From Streptomyces sp. NRRL F-6492 (GTDB taxonomy: Bacteria > Actinomycetota > Actinomycetes > Streptomycetales > Streptomycetaceae), in assembly GCF_001280125.1 (NCBI RefSeq), contig NZ_LGEG01000223.1:1-61604 (forward strand): a stretch of 61,604 nt of DNA, written 5' to 3'. This document shows, one piece after another, positions 34,517-44,026 of the stretch. Position 1 is the stretch's first letter, and each line of letters begins with the position of its first letter. The position numbers and the translations under genes are program-made. The notes beneath the pieces are model-generated. The model had not been told where the DNA came from, ran no database searches, and saw only the letters and a list, made by a program, of their open reading frames with translations.

Positions 34517-34932
34517 CTAGCTGTGCTTCACTCGCTGACTGGGCAGCAGACGGAGGGCGAGGATGGATTCGCCCGCGTGGGCGGACACGGGGCCGCCCCA
34601 CTTCTCGTCCCGGGCGAGCTGGGGATTGGCATGCCTACCCACGTGCACGCGGAGGCGATACTCCTCCTTTTCTGCTGCAAGGAGGTCGAAGAGTCCCTCG
34701 TCCATGCCGGAGAAGGCTTCGACGCGGAACCGTTCAGATGAAACACGTGATCGGCGCCAGCGCAGGTGCGTCCGGAGCGCCACTGGCCGATGTCCCGGGC
34801 GCTGTCGGCAGCGGCGTGCTCGATGTAATCGAAGCGGTCGTTGCCTTGTCGTTCGGTGAGGCAGAGGGAGGTACCTTGGTCGGAGCCGGTGAAGGCCATG
34901 ACTGAAACGTTCGGTTTGCCCGTTCCCGCCAT
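34517..34932 (-). pseudogene. Frameshifted hypothetical gene at the island edge
   Basis: A minus-strand coding signal runs M-A-G-T-G-K-P-N-V-S-V-M-A-F-T-G-S-D-Q-G, then D-R-F-D-Y-I-E-H-A, and continues in another frame as F-R-V-E-A-F-S-G-M-D-E-G-L-F-D-L-L and A-H-A-G-E-S-I-L-A-L-R-L-L. The frames switch near 34,740. The pieces together would give ~140 residues of an unrecognised protein. It is the first decayed gene inside the island. Confidence 0.5.
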
Positions 34933-35024
34933 GGGGAAGCGCCGAGGATAGAGTCGGAAAGACAGGAATGGGTTACCGCAAGGCTGGATGACCCAGAGGA
35001 AGCTGTCCCTAACCTGCTGGAGAT

Positions 35025-35528
35025 ATGAGCGAACAAGGACTGCCTGAAGCGTCGGCCGAGCAGTGGACACCACCGGAGGGATCATGGGCGTCGTCGGCGG
35101 CGACCCGGCAGAGCATGCTGGGCAACCGAAGCCGTGATACTGCGCCCGAGTTGCTCCTCCGCTCGCTTGTCCACGCTGCTGGCCTGCGCTACCGCGTAGC
35201 GGCAAAGCCGCTCCCGAAGATGCGCCGCACAGCCGACATGCTCTTCCGCCCTGCGAAGGTTGCAGTCTTCATCGACGGCTGCTTCTGGCACGGCTGCCCA
35301 GAGCACTTCGTGATGCCCAAGACGAACCAGCCGTACTGGGAAGAAAAGATCGGCCGGAATATCCAGCGCGACCGGGACACAGACAACCGCCTCGCGGAGG
35401 CAGGCTGGCTGGTACTCCGCTTCTGGGAACACCTCGAACCAGAGGCGTGTGCTGCCACCGTCATCAAGGTAGTGGCAGCTCGGCGGCAGGAGGTGCAAGC
35501 CTCGAAGCGTCCGAGGAAGACCTCCTGA
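35025..35528 (+). CDS. vsr: Very short patch repair endonuclease (Vsr-like)
   Basis: The 167-aa protein has the full Vsr signature: R-R-T-A-D-M-L-F with the metal-binding Asp, V-A-V-F-I-D-G-C-F-W-H-G-C-P-E-H with catalytic His residues, then W-E-E-K-I-G-R-N-I-Q-R-D and L-R-F-W-E-H. Vsr nicks beside T:G mismatches left by deamination of 5-methylcytosine and accompanies dcm-type methylases. Here dcm is 10 kb away. The start ATGA overlaps a tail reading E-E-A-V-P-N-L-L-E-I-stop, remnant of a lost upstream gene, and the same tail recurs before the decayed copy at 46.5 kb. It may instead act as a restriction nuclease. Confidence 0.85.
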   Translation: MSEQGLPEASAEQWTPPEGSWASSAATRQSMLGNRSRDTAPELLLRSLVHAAGLRYRVAAKPLPKMRRTADMLFRPAKVAVFIDGCFWHGCPEHFVMPKTNQPYWEEKIGRNIQRDRDTDNRLAEAGWLVLRFWEHLEPEACAATVIKVVAARRQEVQASKRPRKTS

Positions 35529-35624
35529 GCGCCGCATGGCCGACGGCAGCGGTTAGCTGAACTCCACCGGGTTCACTAAGAAGAGATCGTACCGCTGGTG
35601 GCCTTTTTAGCCCCTGTGCAAGAT

Positions 35625-35660
35625 GGAGCTGATCAATTAGGGCGGGATCCGGTCAGCTCC
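35625..35660. terminator. Inverted repeat between convergent vsr and the FtsK-like gene
   Basis: GGAGCTGA and TCAGCTCC arms flank a 20-nt centre and overlap the last codons of the FtsK-like gene. A TTTTT tract at 35604 precedes it. Confidence 0.4.
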
Positions 35661-38600
35661 CGTCATAGGCCACCTGCAGCCGCGTGGTGCTCTTAGCCGT
35701 GTGCAGAAAGGCGTCACCCTGTCCAGCCAGAGCTTCGGCTCCGGTCTCGTCCAGAATGATGCGGCTATCAGTTGCCGTCTTGACACGCAGAGCGAGTTGG
35801 GCAGGGAAGTTAGAGCGAATCGTCGTAGAGATGACGTCCGCACTCGGTCGCTGAGTGGCCGTGATGACATGGATACCCGCAGCGCGAGCCTTCTGCGTCA
35901 GACGCTTGAGCAGCGTTTCGATCTGCTTCTTCTCTTCGGGATCGCTAGTGAGATCGGCATACTCGTCCAGGACGATGACGATCCAGGGCTTTCGATCTTC
36001 CTTGTCAACCTTAGCGTTGTACTCGACGAGCTTGCGTGTGCGGATCGCCTTCATGTCCTTGTAGCGCACGGCCATCTCTTCGACGGTTTCCTCAAGCATC
36101 TCGATGGCGTCGGCAGCGTCCATACCGATCACACCGTCGAGATGCGGGTCGTCTTCGAAGTCGACAAGCTCGGTGCCCTTAGGATCGACGAGCCGGAGGC
36201 GCAGGGCACTCTTGTCGTACCGGACCAGGCCCTTGAGGATCGTGTCCAGCGCGACGGACTTTCCTGATCCGGTAGTGCCGGCCACCAACAAGTGCGGTGA
36301 GTCTGCGGAGGACAGATCAATTGTGACCGGGTTGCCTTCGATGTCGGCGCCCAGCGGGGCGATGAGGCTCTCGGGATCGACTGGGCACCGTTGCCATAGC
36401 GCCTTGGCGTCGACGCCGTACTTCTCGTCGTCGATTTTGGGGATCTCGAAGAGCACGGAGCCGCGATCGCTGCGAGTGCGAATACTGAACCCGGAGGGCA
36501 GTGCCAGGGCAAGAAAGATCTCGTCGCGTCGGTTGGTTAGTTTGTCCACAGTGACCCCCGGATTGGGGATGAACCGGAAGATATAGAAGCCGGGCCCCTC
36601 CTGCCATTTGCCGACCTCTGGTGCGGTGACCGCGACCTTGTGGCGGGCGAAAACGTCGACGATCTTGTTGTATCGAAGCGCCAGCTCTTCATCGGAGAGC
36701 CCACTGCGGGAAGCCTTCAGAGGGGCAGGATCCGCCTCTGCGCCAGGGGGATGCGCAAGTATGGCTCCTGGCAGGACTGTTCGAGCAGCGACTCCGCCAA
36801 CCTCGGCAGTTGCCGTTGCTTCCTGGGGAGTGGGCTGTGCTGCGACAAAGCCCACAGAGGAGGCGTTGACGGCATTGTCGCCCACCTTCACGGTCCCGCC
36901 GGGGGTTCCAGAGAGAACAAGGGGATCGGCATTGTTGGGGTCTTGTTTGGCGCGCAGAGCACCGATGAGGTTTAGCAGTTCCCGTTTGTTCAACCTCACC
37001 AGGGTGTGCCTGCCGAGGCTTCCGACTGCGGGTGCCGGCTGATCGTCCTCTGCCGAGATAGCCACGGCAACGCCAGTGACGTGGCCAAGCTGGACATCCT
37101 CAGACCGCAGGGCATCAAGGACCTTCGCCTCGACCTGGCGGTGGTCGTCATTGCCGATCAGGGTGCGAGCTGGAAGGTCTTCGGCCTGCGTGGTCTTTCC
37201 ACTGGTCTGAGCGATCGCGGCGGCGAGCTCGTCCAGCCAGAAGGGACGGTCGTGGCGAGCTTCGCCGTCCGAACGGAAGGCATCCCTGCACAGGTCGGTC
37301 GTGCGGTTGAGCTGTTCCTCAGCCGAACCGACGTCGAAGGTCTGGCGGAACTTGGACTCGGCGACCAGGACATCCAGGCGAACAGTGCCGTCGTCCTGGG
37401 CCGTCAGCACAAACCGGCCGAGGTCGGCACGGGTCTTGTGTCCGCGGCCGAACCAGCGGTGGTGCTCGTCGAAGCTGATCCAGGTGACCAGGCTCGTGCC
37501 CTGCCGAGAGACGGGAAACTGCTGGTCGATGACAAACCGCGTGGCAACCAGGCCGACGACTTCGTTGACCGTGGTGCCAATGCCGAGGGAGCGCAGCACG
37601 GCGCCAGGGGCCACGTTGCGGCCGACCTCGTAGATTCGTTTAGCGGTGCTTTCCGAGTCCTGCGGGGTGACGACACCGATCTGCTCAAGGCGGCGGCGCA
37701 GTCGCTGGACGACGAACTGCCGACCGGTCTGCGAGCTGACAATGAGAGTGTAAGACTCGTTCTTGCCGACGCTGGGCTTGACGAGAATGACGTCAGGGCG
37801 GTTGTGCAAGGCATCGATCTGCTCACGGCCGATGAAGCTGTCGAGAGTGACGACCCAGTGGGCCACACGGTGCAGGGTCTCGAACAGGCTCTGGTGTTGG
37901 TCGAACTGCACCTGCATCTCGAAGTAGTCGATGCCTTCGACGCTCTCCCGGGAGACCGGGGAACGGCGGTCGTAGCGCACGCACAAGGTCGACCAGGACT
38001 CAAGAGTCTCGTCGGCGGTCTCAGGCAACAGCGCTCTCACGACGTTCTCGCTGGTCTGAGCGAGGTTATGTGAGGCTGGGTGCTTCCAGGGGTTGAAGGA
38101 ACCCGACAAGGACTCCTTTTTGGTGCTCTCCTTCATACTGGTCTGCGTGCCGAACAATGCCGGCGCCAGAGCGAGGTCGATGGTGTCCTCCAGCCCTGAC
38201 AGATCTGCTTCCTGGTCGGGCTCCCACGCCTGAAGGATTAGTTGGACATCGGGCAGAAAGCTGTCGTCGGACATCTCAGCACTGGAGAACTGCAGGTCGA
38301 AACCCTGGATGATCTCGTGGTGGGTGGCCTGCGGAGCCAATACAACTAGATCGACTTTCAGACGAGGATTCTTGGCCCGCATCTGCTTTGCCACGCGCAT
38401 CGGCAGGACAGGGTCGCCGTTGCGGTCCAGAAGCAGTACGCGCAGCCCATCAAGCTTGTGGGGATAGGTCGTCAGGTAGTCGGTGATGACGCGGACCATC
38501 TCGTCGATCGCGGTCTCGTCAACGCTGGAGAGCCAGTCCTTGGACTCGTTTCCGCCGTAGCGTACCGGTGCGTACTCCTCATGACCAGCCGATTCCCGCA

Positions 38601-40689
38601 TCGGAATGGCAATCGTGCCGCCGGGACCGACGAGGACCGCCGGTGTCCCATGAGGGGAGATACGGTCGATGGCGTCGAAGAAGAGCTCCTCGTTTTCCTG
38701 GTTAAGGCTCAGACCTCCCTCCTTGTTCAGGGCGGTGCCGATGCTGCTAGCAGCCTCCTCGTAGTTTTTCGCCAGCCAGCGCAGCTTTAGTGGGTGAGTG
38801 GCCAGCATCATCATGCGGTGGTTGGCCAGTCCGACGACATCAGTCAGGACGACAGCCTTGAGGTCTGCGTTCGGAGCGTTGTCGGGAACCAGAGTGGTGC
38901 GAGCTTCGCGGAGCACACCTTCCCACTCACGTACGTAATCGTTGATCTTCCCGGCGTCAAGCCCGTCGCAGAACCGGTTGAAATGCTCCAGCCTGAGGCG
39001 CTCCAACTGACTGGCGAACCGTGACGCGGGCACGGGCACGGGCTCGTCGGCCTGCCACTGCCGAGGGTCATTGAACTTCTCGAGGAAGGTATCGAAGGTC
39101 AACTTGCTGGCATGGCCAGGGGGAGTTCGCCACCCGTGGATGAGGGCCGCCAGCGCGATCTGCCCCGGGACGCCAAGAGGGTCCCAGCGAAAGCGTCGCT
39201 GGGCCCCGTCCATCTCGACCAGGATACGCAGCGGGGCCCACTCCGTGTTCGGGTCGAACGGCTCGTCTTCCTCCGGCGGATCCGGTTTGATTCGGTCCAA
39301 CAGGCACTTCTTGACTTCCAGGGTCAGGCGAAGACCGGTGGATTCCCTGACGTCATCCAGGGTGTTGGCGTACAAAAAGGCAAACAGCCAGCGGCTCCAC
39401 TGCCCGGCTTCCTGGTTTCCTTCAAGCCCGACGACGACGGAGCCTTCGTCTTCATCGGAGAAGTAGGTCAACTCGCGCAGCAGGGCACGCAGCGGGTCCT
39501 GGACGAACTGAGAGTCCGGAAAGGCAAGCTTCTCGACTTTGCGGCGCGACCGCTTGGACAACAAGTCAGCCAGCGGCTCCGCTCCGCCGATAGGAACCTC
39601 GTCAAGAAAGCGCTGTGCGGCTTCCTGATCTCCACGGTCGAGCGCATCTTCGACCATCATGGCGTCGAACTCGTCGACCCGATCTGCGTCGACCTTCTCG
39701 ATCTCCTGCCGGACCTGCTGGCCCAGGCGGATCTTCTTGGACTTCTGTTCAAAGACTTCCAGCCAGAGGGTCAGGTCCTGCTCGCGGCGCAACTGACGAG
39801 AATCCTGCGGAGTAGAGCCACTGCGATTGAGGTTGAGTACGAGGCTGCGCATGAGTGCCTTGGCAGTCTCGGAATCCGTACCGATGTGGTCCAGGGAGTC
39901 ATCGCTGAACTCGGTTGCACTTATGCGTTCTATCAGGTCGTCCTCGGTGATCTCCTTACCCGTGGGTTGTTTGAAGGCACTGACCGAGACGTTCTTCTTG
40001 ATCCGGGTGGGCAGCGCAGCGGGCTTGATGAAGAGTCCGCGGTCTGGGAAGAGATCAAGGGCCGGCAGAGCTGCAGAGATCTCCGGGCAGACCATGTCAG
40101 GGGTGTGGACCTGAGTTGCTGCTACCTTCTGCGCAGTGTCGACCAGGAATGCCGCCCAGCGGTGCAAGGACCGGGGCTCCTCATCGGTGACGGCGCCCCA
40201 GATCTCCGGCAGAAAGGTGCCCATCACAGCCGGGACGGCGCCGATACCTCCCGCCTCCTGCCATGCTTCCGCCATGAACCTGTCGAACCCGCGCTCGCCG
40301 GCAGGATCGCGGTAATTGCCCAGGATCGTGGCGTCGTTCAGGGCGTTCATGGCCGCCAGCCCCTGTGCGTCCGGAGACTGCCCCCACTCGAACAGCAGTA
40401 CTGCTTTACCCTGTCCCGAATTTCGCCACTTGGTCAGTTGGTCCTGCGGCCCCAGCAGGTATTCAGCAGGTACACCTTCGATTGGCTCTGATGTGCCGAC
40501 CTTGACGACAACCTGACGGTCCGGCGCGCCCGACAGGTGCTGGGCGGTGCGGCGGAGAGCCTCAGCCACGGTTGGCCGGTCGAAGCCACTGACCAGTAGC
40601 ACGGCGCGGGCTCCGTTGGTCTCAGTGACCTTGCGGAGTGCTTCGTCGGCAACGAACCGGCCGAGCGCTCGGATGCTGCTGTCGGTCAC
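35653..40689 (-). CDS. Giant FtsK/HerA-like ATPase, DptH-like
   Basis: The 1678-aa protein has a C-terminal FtsK/SpoIIIE-type motor: Walker A G-T-T-G-S-G-K-S at ~1470, Walker B I-V-I-V-L-D-E-Y-A-D-L at ~1570 and A-T-Q-R-P-S at ~1611. The N-terminal ~1400 residues are helical with no recognised domain. Size, C-terminal motor and third position in an ATPase/~480-aa/giant operon match DptH of the Dnd restriction module. The start GTG overlaps the upstream stop as GTGA. Codon use is less G/C-biased than the chromosome. The DptH label is by architecture; a DNA-translocating restriction subunit is inferred. Confidence 0.7.
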   Translation of the reverse strand: MTDSSIRALGRFVADEALRKVTETNGARAVLLVSGFDRPTVAEALRRTAQHLSGAPDRQVVVKVGTSEPIEGVPAEYLLGPQDQLTKWRNSGQGKAVLLFEWGQSPDAQGLAAMNALNDATILGNYRDPAGERGFDRFMAEAWQEAGGIGAVPAVMGTFLPEIWGAVTDEEPRSLHRWAAFLVDTAQKVAATQVHTPDMVCPEISAALPALDLFPDRGLFIKPAALPTRIKKNVSVSAFKQPTGKEITEDDLIERISATEFSDDSLDHIGTDSETAKALMRSLVLNLNRSGSTPQDSRQLRREQDLTLWLEVFEQKSKKIRLGQQVRQEIEKVDADRVDEFDAMMVEDALDRGDQEAAQRFLDEVPIGGAEPLADLLSKRSRRKVEKLAFPDSQFVQDPLRALLRELTYFSDEDEGSVVVGLEGNQEAGQWSRWLFAFLYANTLDDVRESTGLRLTLEVKKCLLDRIKPDPPEEDEPFDPNTEWAPLRILVEMDGAQRRFRWDPLGVPGQIALAALIHGWRTPPGHASKLTFDTFLEKFNDPRQWQADEPVPVPASRFASQLERLRLEHFNRFCDGLDAGKINDYVREWEGVLREARTTLVPDNAPNADLKAVVLTDVVGLANHRMMMLATHPLKLRWLAKNYEEAASSIGTALNKEGGLSLNQENEELFFDAIDRISPHGTPAVLVGPGGTIAIPMRESAGHEEYAPVRYGGNESKDWLSSVDETAIDEMVRVITDYLTTYPHKLDGLRVLLLDRNGDPVLPMRVAKQMRAKNPRLKVDLVVLAPQATHHEIIQGFDLQFSSAEMSDDSFLPDVQLILQAWEPDQEADLSGLEDTIDLALAPALFGTQTSMKESTKKESLSGSFNPWKHPASHNLAQTSENVVRALLPETADETLESWSTLCVRYDRRSPVSRESVEGIDYFEMQVQFDQHQSLFETLHRVAHWVVTLDSFIGREQIDALHNRPDVILVKPSVGKNESYTLIVSSQTGRQFVVQRLRRRLEQIGVVTPQDSESTAKRIYEVGRNVAPGAVLRSLGIGTTVNEVVGLVATRFVIDQQFPVSRQGTSLVTWISFDEHHRWFGRGHKTRADLGRFVLTAQDDGTVRLDVLVAESKFRQTFDVGSAEEQLNRTTDLCRDAFRSDGEARHDRPFWLDELAAAIAQTSGKTTQAEDLPARTLIGNDDHRQVEAKVLDALRSEDVQLGHVTGVAVAISAEDDQPAPAVGSLGRHTLVRLNKRELLNLIGALRAKQDPNNADPLVLSGTPGGTVKVGDNAVNASSVGFVAAQPTPQEATATAEVGGVAARTVLPGAILAHPPGAEADPAPLKASRSGLSDEELALRYNKIVDVFARHKVAVTAPEVGKWQEGPGFYIFRFIPNPGVTVDKLTNRRDEIFLALALPSGFSIRTRSDRGSVLFEIPKIDDEKYGVDAKALWQRCPVDPESLIAPLGADIEGNPVTIDLSSADSPHLLVAGTTGSGKSVALDTILKGLVRYDKSALRLRLVDPKGTELVDFEDDPHLDGVIGMDAADAIEMLEETVEEMAVRYKDMKAIRTRKLVEYNAKVDKEDRKPWIVIVLDEYADLTSDPEEKKQIETLLKRLTQKARAAGIHVITATQRPSADVISTTIRSNFPAQLALRVKTATDSRIILDETGAEALAGQGDAFLHTAKSTTRLQVAYDGS

Positions 40690-42125
40690 CGGGGTTCCCC
40701 TCGAACCATGCTGGTTGCATCTGAATACTGAGTGAGCAGACCGATAGCGGCAAGCTTCTCTCGGAACGCCTTGCCGTTGTGGTCAAGGACCGATGGGTCG
40801 ACCTCGTAGGCCAACGGGCTCACTGCCGCGACTTTGTCCTCCATCACAAGCCCATACTTCTCGTACAGCAGCGTGCAGAACTTGTCGAACTCCATCTCCG
40901 CATCCTGCGCGACGGTGGCAGAGACCAGAGCCTCAAGCATCGGAGGCTTCATGGTGAAGTGCCGGCGCCCGGACGTCGCATTTAGGGCTCCGACTGCGGC
41001 AAGGGTTTCGCTGAAGAAGGCTCGGGGTGAGGCGACCGCGGCCCCACCTTCCTTCGTAAATCTCTGGTAGCGCCGCTTTTTTTCCTCGTCGCCTTCGGCT
41101 TCGCTGATCATCACCTGAGCCTGGATGTTGATCGCATTGATGATGTCGTTGCGGAAGCCAGCGAGATTCTTCTGCGATTCTCTGCGCAGCGGAGTTGCCT
41201 CGTTTCCGAAGTCCAACAGGATCGACTCGCGGATGGTAGCACCGAGCTTGGTGCGTGCGAGGTGGAGCTGGTGGCGTGCCAAGCAATAGGGGACCCAGTG
41301 CATGAGGCTCTCAGTGCGCTTGGCCCTCGGGACCGTAGTGGTTCGAGTGACGATGTTGCGGGTCCCCTCCCTCAGCAGATTAGGCCACGGGCTGAGGTCC
41401 TCATACAGCTCGATTCCTGTGTCTGAGCCCTCCACGGGCGCTTCGTCGTAGTCGAAGTCGTGCGCGCTGAGGGCCTTGGCGAGGTTGCCCAACGGGGTTT
41501 CGCTGTCCTGCACGAGGTCGCGCAGGCCCTGTCGGGTCGCTTCCTTGCGGACAGGATCGAGGTCGGCACGAAGGACTTTGTAGGCCCAACTCCCACCATC
41601 GCGAAAGAGGTAGCGCTCGATACTCGGAGCGTTGATGCCGACAGCGACCTTGGTAGCCTGCTTGCGCTTCTTCGCGCTCTTCTTGGTATCAATTTGCTTG
41701 ACTCGTCGTTCGACTGCGTCGTAGTGGATGAGCTCACCGACGAACGGATAGATGTGCGCGCCGAACCAACTGGGCTGGCTGCGGCGCCCTGGGATCTCAA
41801 CCAAAAGGGACGAGAACAGGGCGTGGAGCGTTTCCATCGTCTCGGGAGAGTCCAGTTCGACGGCCTTGCCGAGTTCCTCATCGCCCTCGACTATGCGGGT
41901 CTTGGTCGCGATCCGCCGGGCCAGGTCGTGCGAGGTCCTTTTATAAGCCGTGCCAGCTCCGTCGTCTAGAAGCCCTGCGAACTTTTCCGGGTCTTCCTGA
42001 TGCGCCAGGTAGACGCCGCGGGCGATCGCGAGCATCTCAAGCGGGACATAGAAACCGCGACCTTGCTGTTCGAGATTCACCCCGAAGAGGCGAAGAACGA
42101 CCTCGGCCTTGGAACGATCAGCCAT
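40686..42125 (-). CDS. DptG-like middle subunit of the island operon
   Basis: The 479-aa soluble protein has no motif I can assign. It starts M-A-D-R-S-K-A-E-V-V-L-R-L-F-G-V and has a charged middle with Lys-rich D-T-K-K-S-A-K-K-R-K. The start overlaps the upstream stop (TAATG) and its stop overlaps the next start (GTGA), so all three products are made together, probably as subunits of one complex. Size and position fit DptG (about 430-480 aa), but sequence similarity is not established here. Confidence 0.55.
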   Translation of the reverse strand: MADRSKAEVVLRLFGVNLEQQGRGFYVPLEMLAIARGVYLAHQEDPEKFAGLLDDGAGTAYKRTSHDLARRIATKTRIVEGDEELGKAVELDSPETMETLHALFSSLLVEIPGRRSQPSWFGAHIYPFVGELIHYDAVERRVKQIDTKKSAKKRKQATKVAVGINAPSIERYLFRDGGSWAYKVLRADLDPVRKEATRQGLRDLVQDSETPLGNLAKALSAHDFDYDEAPVEGSDTGIELYEDLSPWPNLLREGTRNIVTRTTTVPRAKRTESLMHWVPYCLARHQLHLARTKLGATIRESILLDFGNEATPLRRESQKNLAGFRNDIINAINIQAQVMISEAEGDEEKKRRYQRFTKEGGAAVASPRAFFSETLAAVGALNATSGRRHFTMKPPMLEALVSATVAQDAEMEFDKFCTLLYEKYGLVMEDKVAAVSPLAYEVDPSVLDHNGKAFREKLAAIGLLTQYSDATSMVRGEPR

Positions 42126-43957
42126 TACGCACGCACCGACCTGATCTTGTCGCCGACGTCGATCATGAGCTTTCGCATGACGTTGCCCACCAGTACTTGG
42201 ATCTCGTCGTCCTTGTTCGACGAGTCAGCCAGCTCAGCCAGGGACCCACTCAGGCCGCGGATCTCCGCCTCGTGCTGCACCTCGCTGCGCAGGCCCGCGG
42301 CCCATCGAGTCAACAGCTCGAAACGCAAAAGGTCCGCTTCCACTGAGACTGCATCCTGGTCAGGGGCGAGGGCCGGGATACGGATGTAGATGGCCCGGTT
42401 GAGCCACTCGACGGCATTCCGCATCTCGGGGGTGGCGCTCGTGCCGGCTTCCCTTTGCCACTGGGTGACCTGGTCGACCACCTCGACACCCTTGCTGGGC
42501 ACTCGCCGGGAGATCACGGCCGCGCGGGCGCGGTGCGTGAAGAAGGCGGGGTCAAGTACCAAGAAGTCAGGATTGCTCGCTGCTCGGTGGATGCCCTGGA
42601 CGGCTTCCAGACCCTTGAGGAATCGGTCTCGCACTCTGGTATCTGCCAGGTCCCGGTTCTTGTCCTGGACACGCACAAAGTCGTCGCCAGCTAGCAGGCC
42701 CATGCGGGCGAAACGGTCCGTGTCGTCGTCACTGTTGAAGAAGTCGGCTCGCCGTAGGAACGTGTATAGGCCCCGCAGCTGTTCAGCCTGCTTCTGAGCG
42801 TCCCGATTCGTGCGAACCTTCTGCAGGTAGCTGCTGGCATCCGCGGGAGGGAAGTCACCCGCCGTGTCTGGGTCCAGTCGGTCGTCGACCTGGCGACGGG
42901 AGACCCGGCCCGGGTCCAACTTCCGTAGCGCGAAGAAGGCAGGAACCAGATGACGTTGTTGCTGACTCAACCGGTCCCCGAAGAGCGCTTGGTGGTACAG
43001 GTAGGGAGCTTGCCACAGCCGGTTCGAATGCGACCGCTGGTACCTGGCGTGGACGTCATCGCAGGACAGGCCGCCGGTGAGCATGTAGCTGGTCACCGAC
43101 AGCGCCTGACGTGTCGTGATTACGGACCCGGTCCGCTCGGCCGCAGCGAACATGTCCCGGATCGCGGCCCGGCGCTGAGGCCCGCGGGTGGGATCACTCA
43201 GTTCGTTGCGGTTGGCCAGGATCGGGCAGACCTCGCGTGCATCACAGGTCTCGCACCGCTTCCACCGCGACGACTGGGTAGTTGTCCACTGCTTCAGAAC
43301 CCAAGGGATGAGCCCGCCGTTGGAGCTGTCGGCCGCTACGGACTGGTAGTTGAGGTTGATGACGGTGACTGCACCATGAGGATCACTGACCTGCCCGCGA
43401 ACTATGCCTTCCGTTAGGGTCTGCACCAGAACCTTGGCACGCCCAGTGCCGACTTTGCCAAGGTTGTCATCCTCGGCAACGCACTTGCGCAGTTGGCCCT
43501 CGTTCGCGCAGATGATCGCGACGCCTTTGTCCGGAGGGTCGAGAAGCTCTACGAGCTTGTGAGCACCGGCCTGCGGGCTGAGCTCGCTCAAATCGCTGAG
43601 GATGTACAGCGGGCGGCCGCTACGGGTCTGGCCGACAGGGCGGCTCGCGCCTTTTGCCTCGGACAGCTCGAGGAAGACCGCCTTCCGGACATCTGGCGTG
43701 ATCGGCTCATCGCCGGCCCGCAGTTTGGACAGAAGGCTGGCGCACAGGCTCGTCTTGCCATGCCCAGCGTCTCCGGTGAGGACGATAGTCTTCGTGGTCT
43801 GTCGCTCGATGGCACTCAGCAGGTAGTCCAGCGTCACAACGGGGAACTGCGGCTGTGTCCAGTCTGCCTGCAGCTCGTAGACCATCTCAGAGGCGTCGAC
43901 GTCGAACGGCTGGTAACGACGTATCCGTTGGACGTGCTTGTTGACCTCTAGTGGCAT
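42125..43957 (-). CDS. P-loop ATPase, DptF-like, first gene of the operon
   Basis: The 610-aa protein has Walker A T-G-D-A-G-H-G-K-T-S at 61-70, an acidic candidate Walker B in R-P-L-Y-I-L-S-D-L-S-E at ~115, and a CxxC-x5-C cluster (R-C-E-T-C-D-A-R-E-V-C-P) at ~234. The early GxxGxGK/GHGK loop and Cys cluster recall DptF ATPases that open dptFGH operons. The ATG 43957 is preceded by an A/T-rich stretch that may hold the promoter. Likely role: nucleotide-dependent sensor or regulator of the giant motor protein; this is inferred. Confidence 0.6.
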   Translation of the reverse strand: MPLEVNKHVQRIRRYQPFDVDASEMVYELQADWTQPQFPVVTLDYLLSAIERQTTKTIVLTGDAGHGKTSLCASLLSKLRAGDEPITPDVRKAVFLELSEAKGASRPVGQTRSGRPLYILSDLSELSPQAGAHKLVELLDPPDKGVAIICANEGQLRKCVAEDDNLGKVGTGRAKVLVQTLTEGIVRGQVSDPHGAVTVINLNYQSVAADSSNGGLIPWVLKQWTTTQSSRWKRCETCDAREVCPILANRNELSDPTRGPQRRAAIRDMFAAAERTGSVITTRQALSVTSYMLTGGLSCDDVHARYQRSHSNRLWQAPYLYHQALFGDRLSQQQRHLVPAFFALRKLDPGRVSRRQVDDRLDPDTAGDFPPADASSYLQKVRTNRDAQKQAEQLRGLYTFLRRADFFNSDDDTDRFARMGLLAGDDFVRVQDKNRDLADTRVRDRFLKGLEAVQGIHRAASNPDFLVLDPAFFTHRARAAVISRRVPSKGVEVVDQVTQWQREAGTSATPEMRNAVEWLNRAIYIRIPALAPDQDAVSVEADLLRFELLTRWAAGLRSEVQHEAEIRGLSGSLAELADSSNKDDEIQVLVGNVMRKLMIDVGDKIRSVRA

Positions 43958-44026
43958 GTTGCTGTCTTTCGTCGACCGAGCCGGGAGCGCTACAGAATTT
44001 TAGCTGCCAGCACGCCCGACGGTAGA

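Noticed and set aside
34734..35036. Minus-strand ORF overlapping the start of vsr
   Set aside because: Ser/Pro/Thr-rich shadow frame; the better coding signal is in the two frames reported as a broken gene.
35653..43957. BREX, DISARM or Pgl system
   Set aside because: No PglZ, BrxL, DrmA/B or Lon-like protein is seen; the ATPase/middle protein/FtsK-like trio fits DptFGH better.
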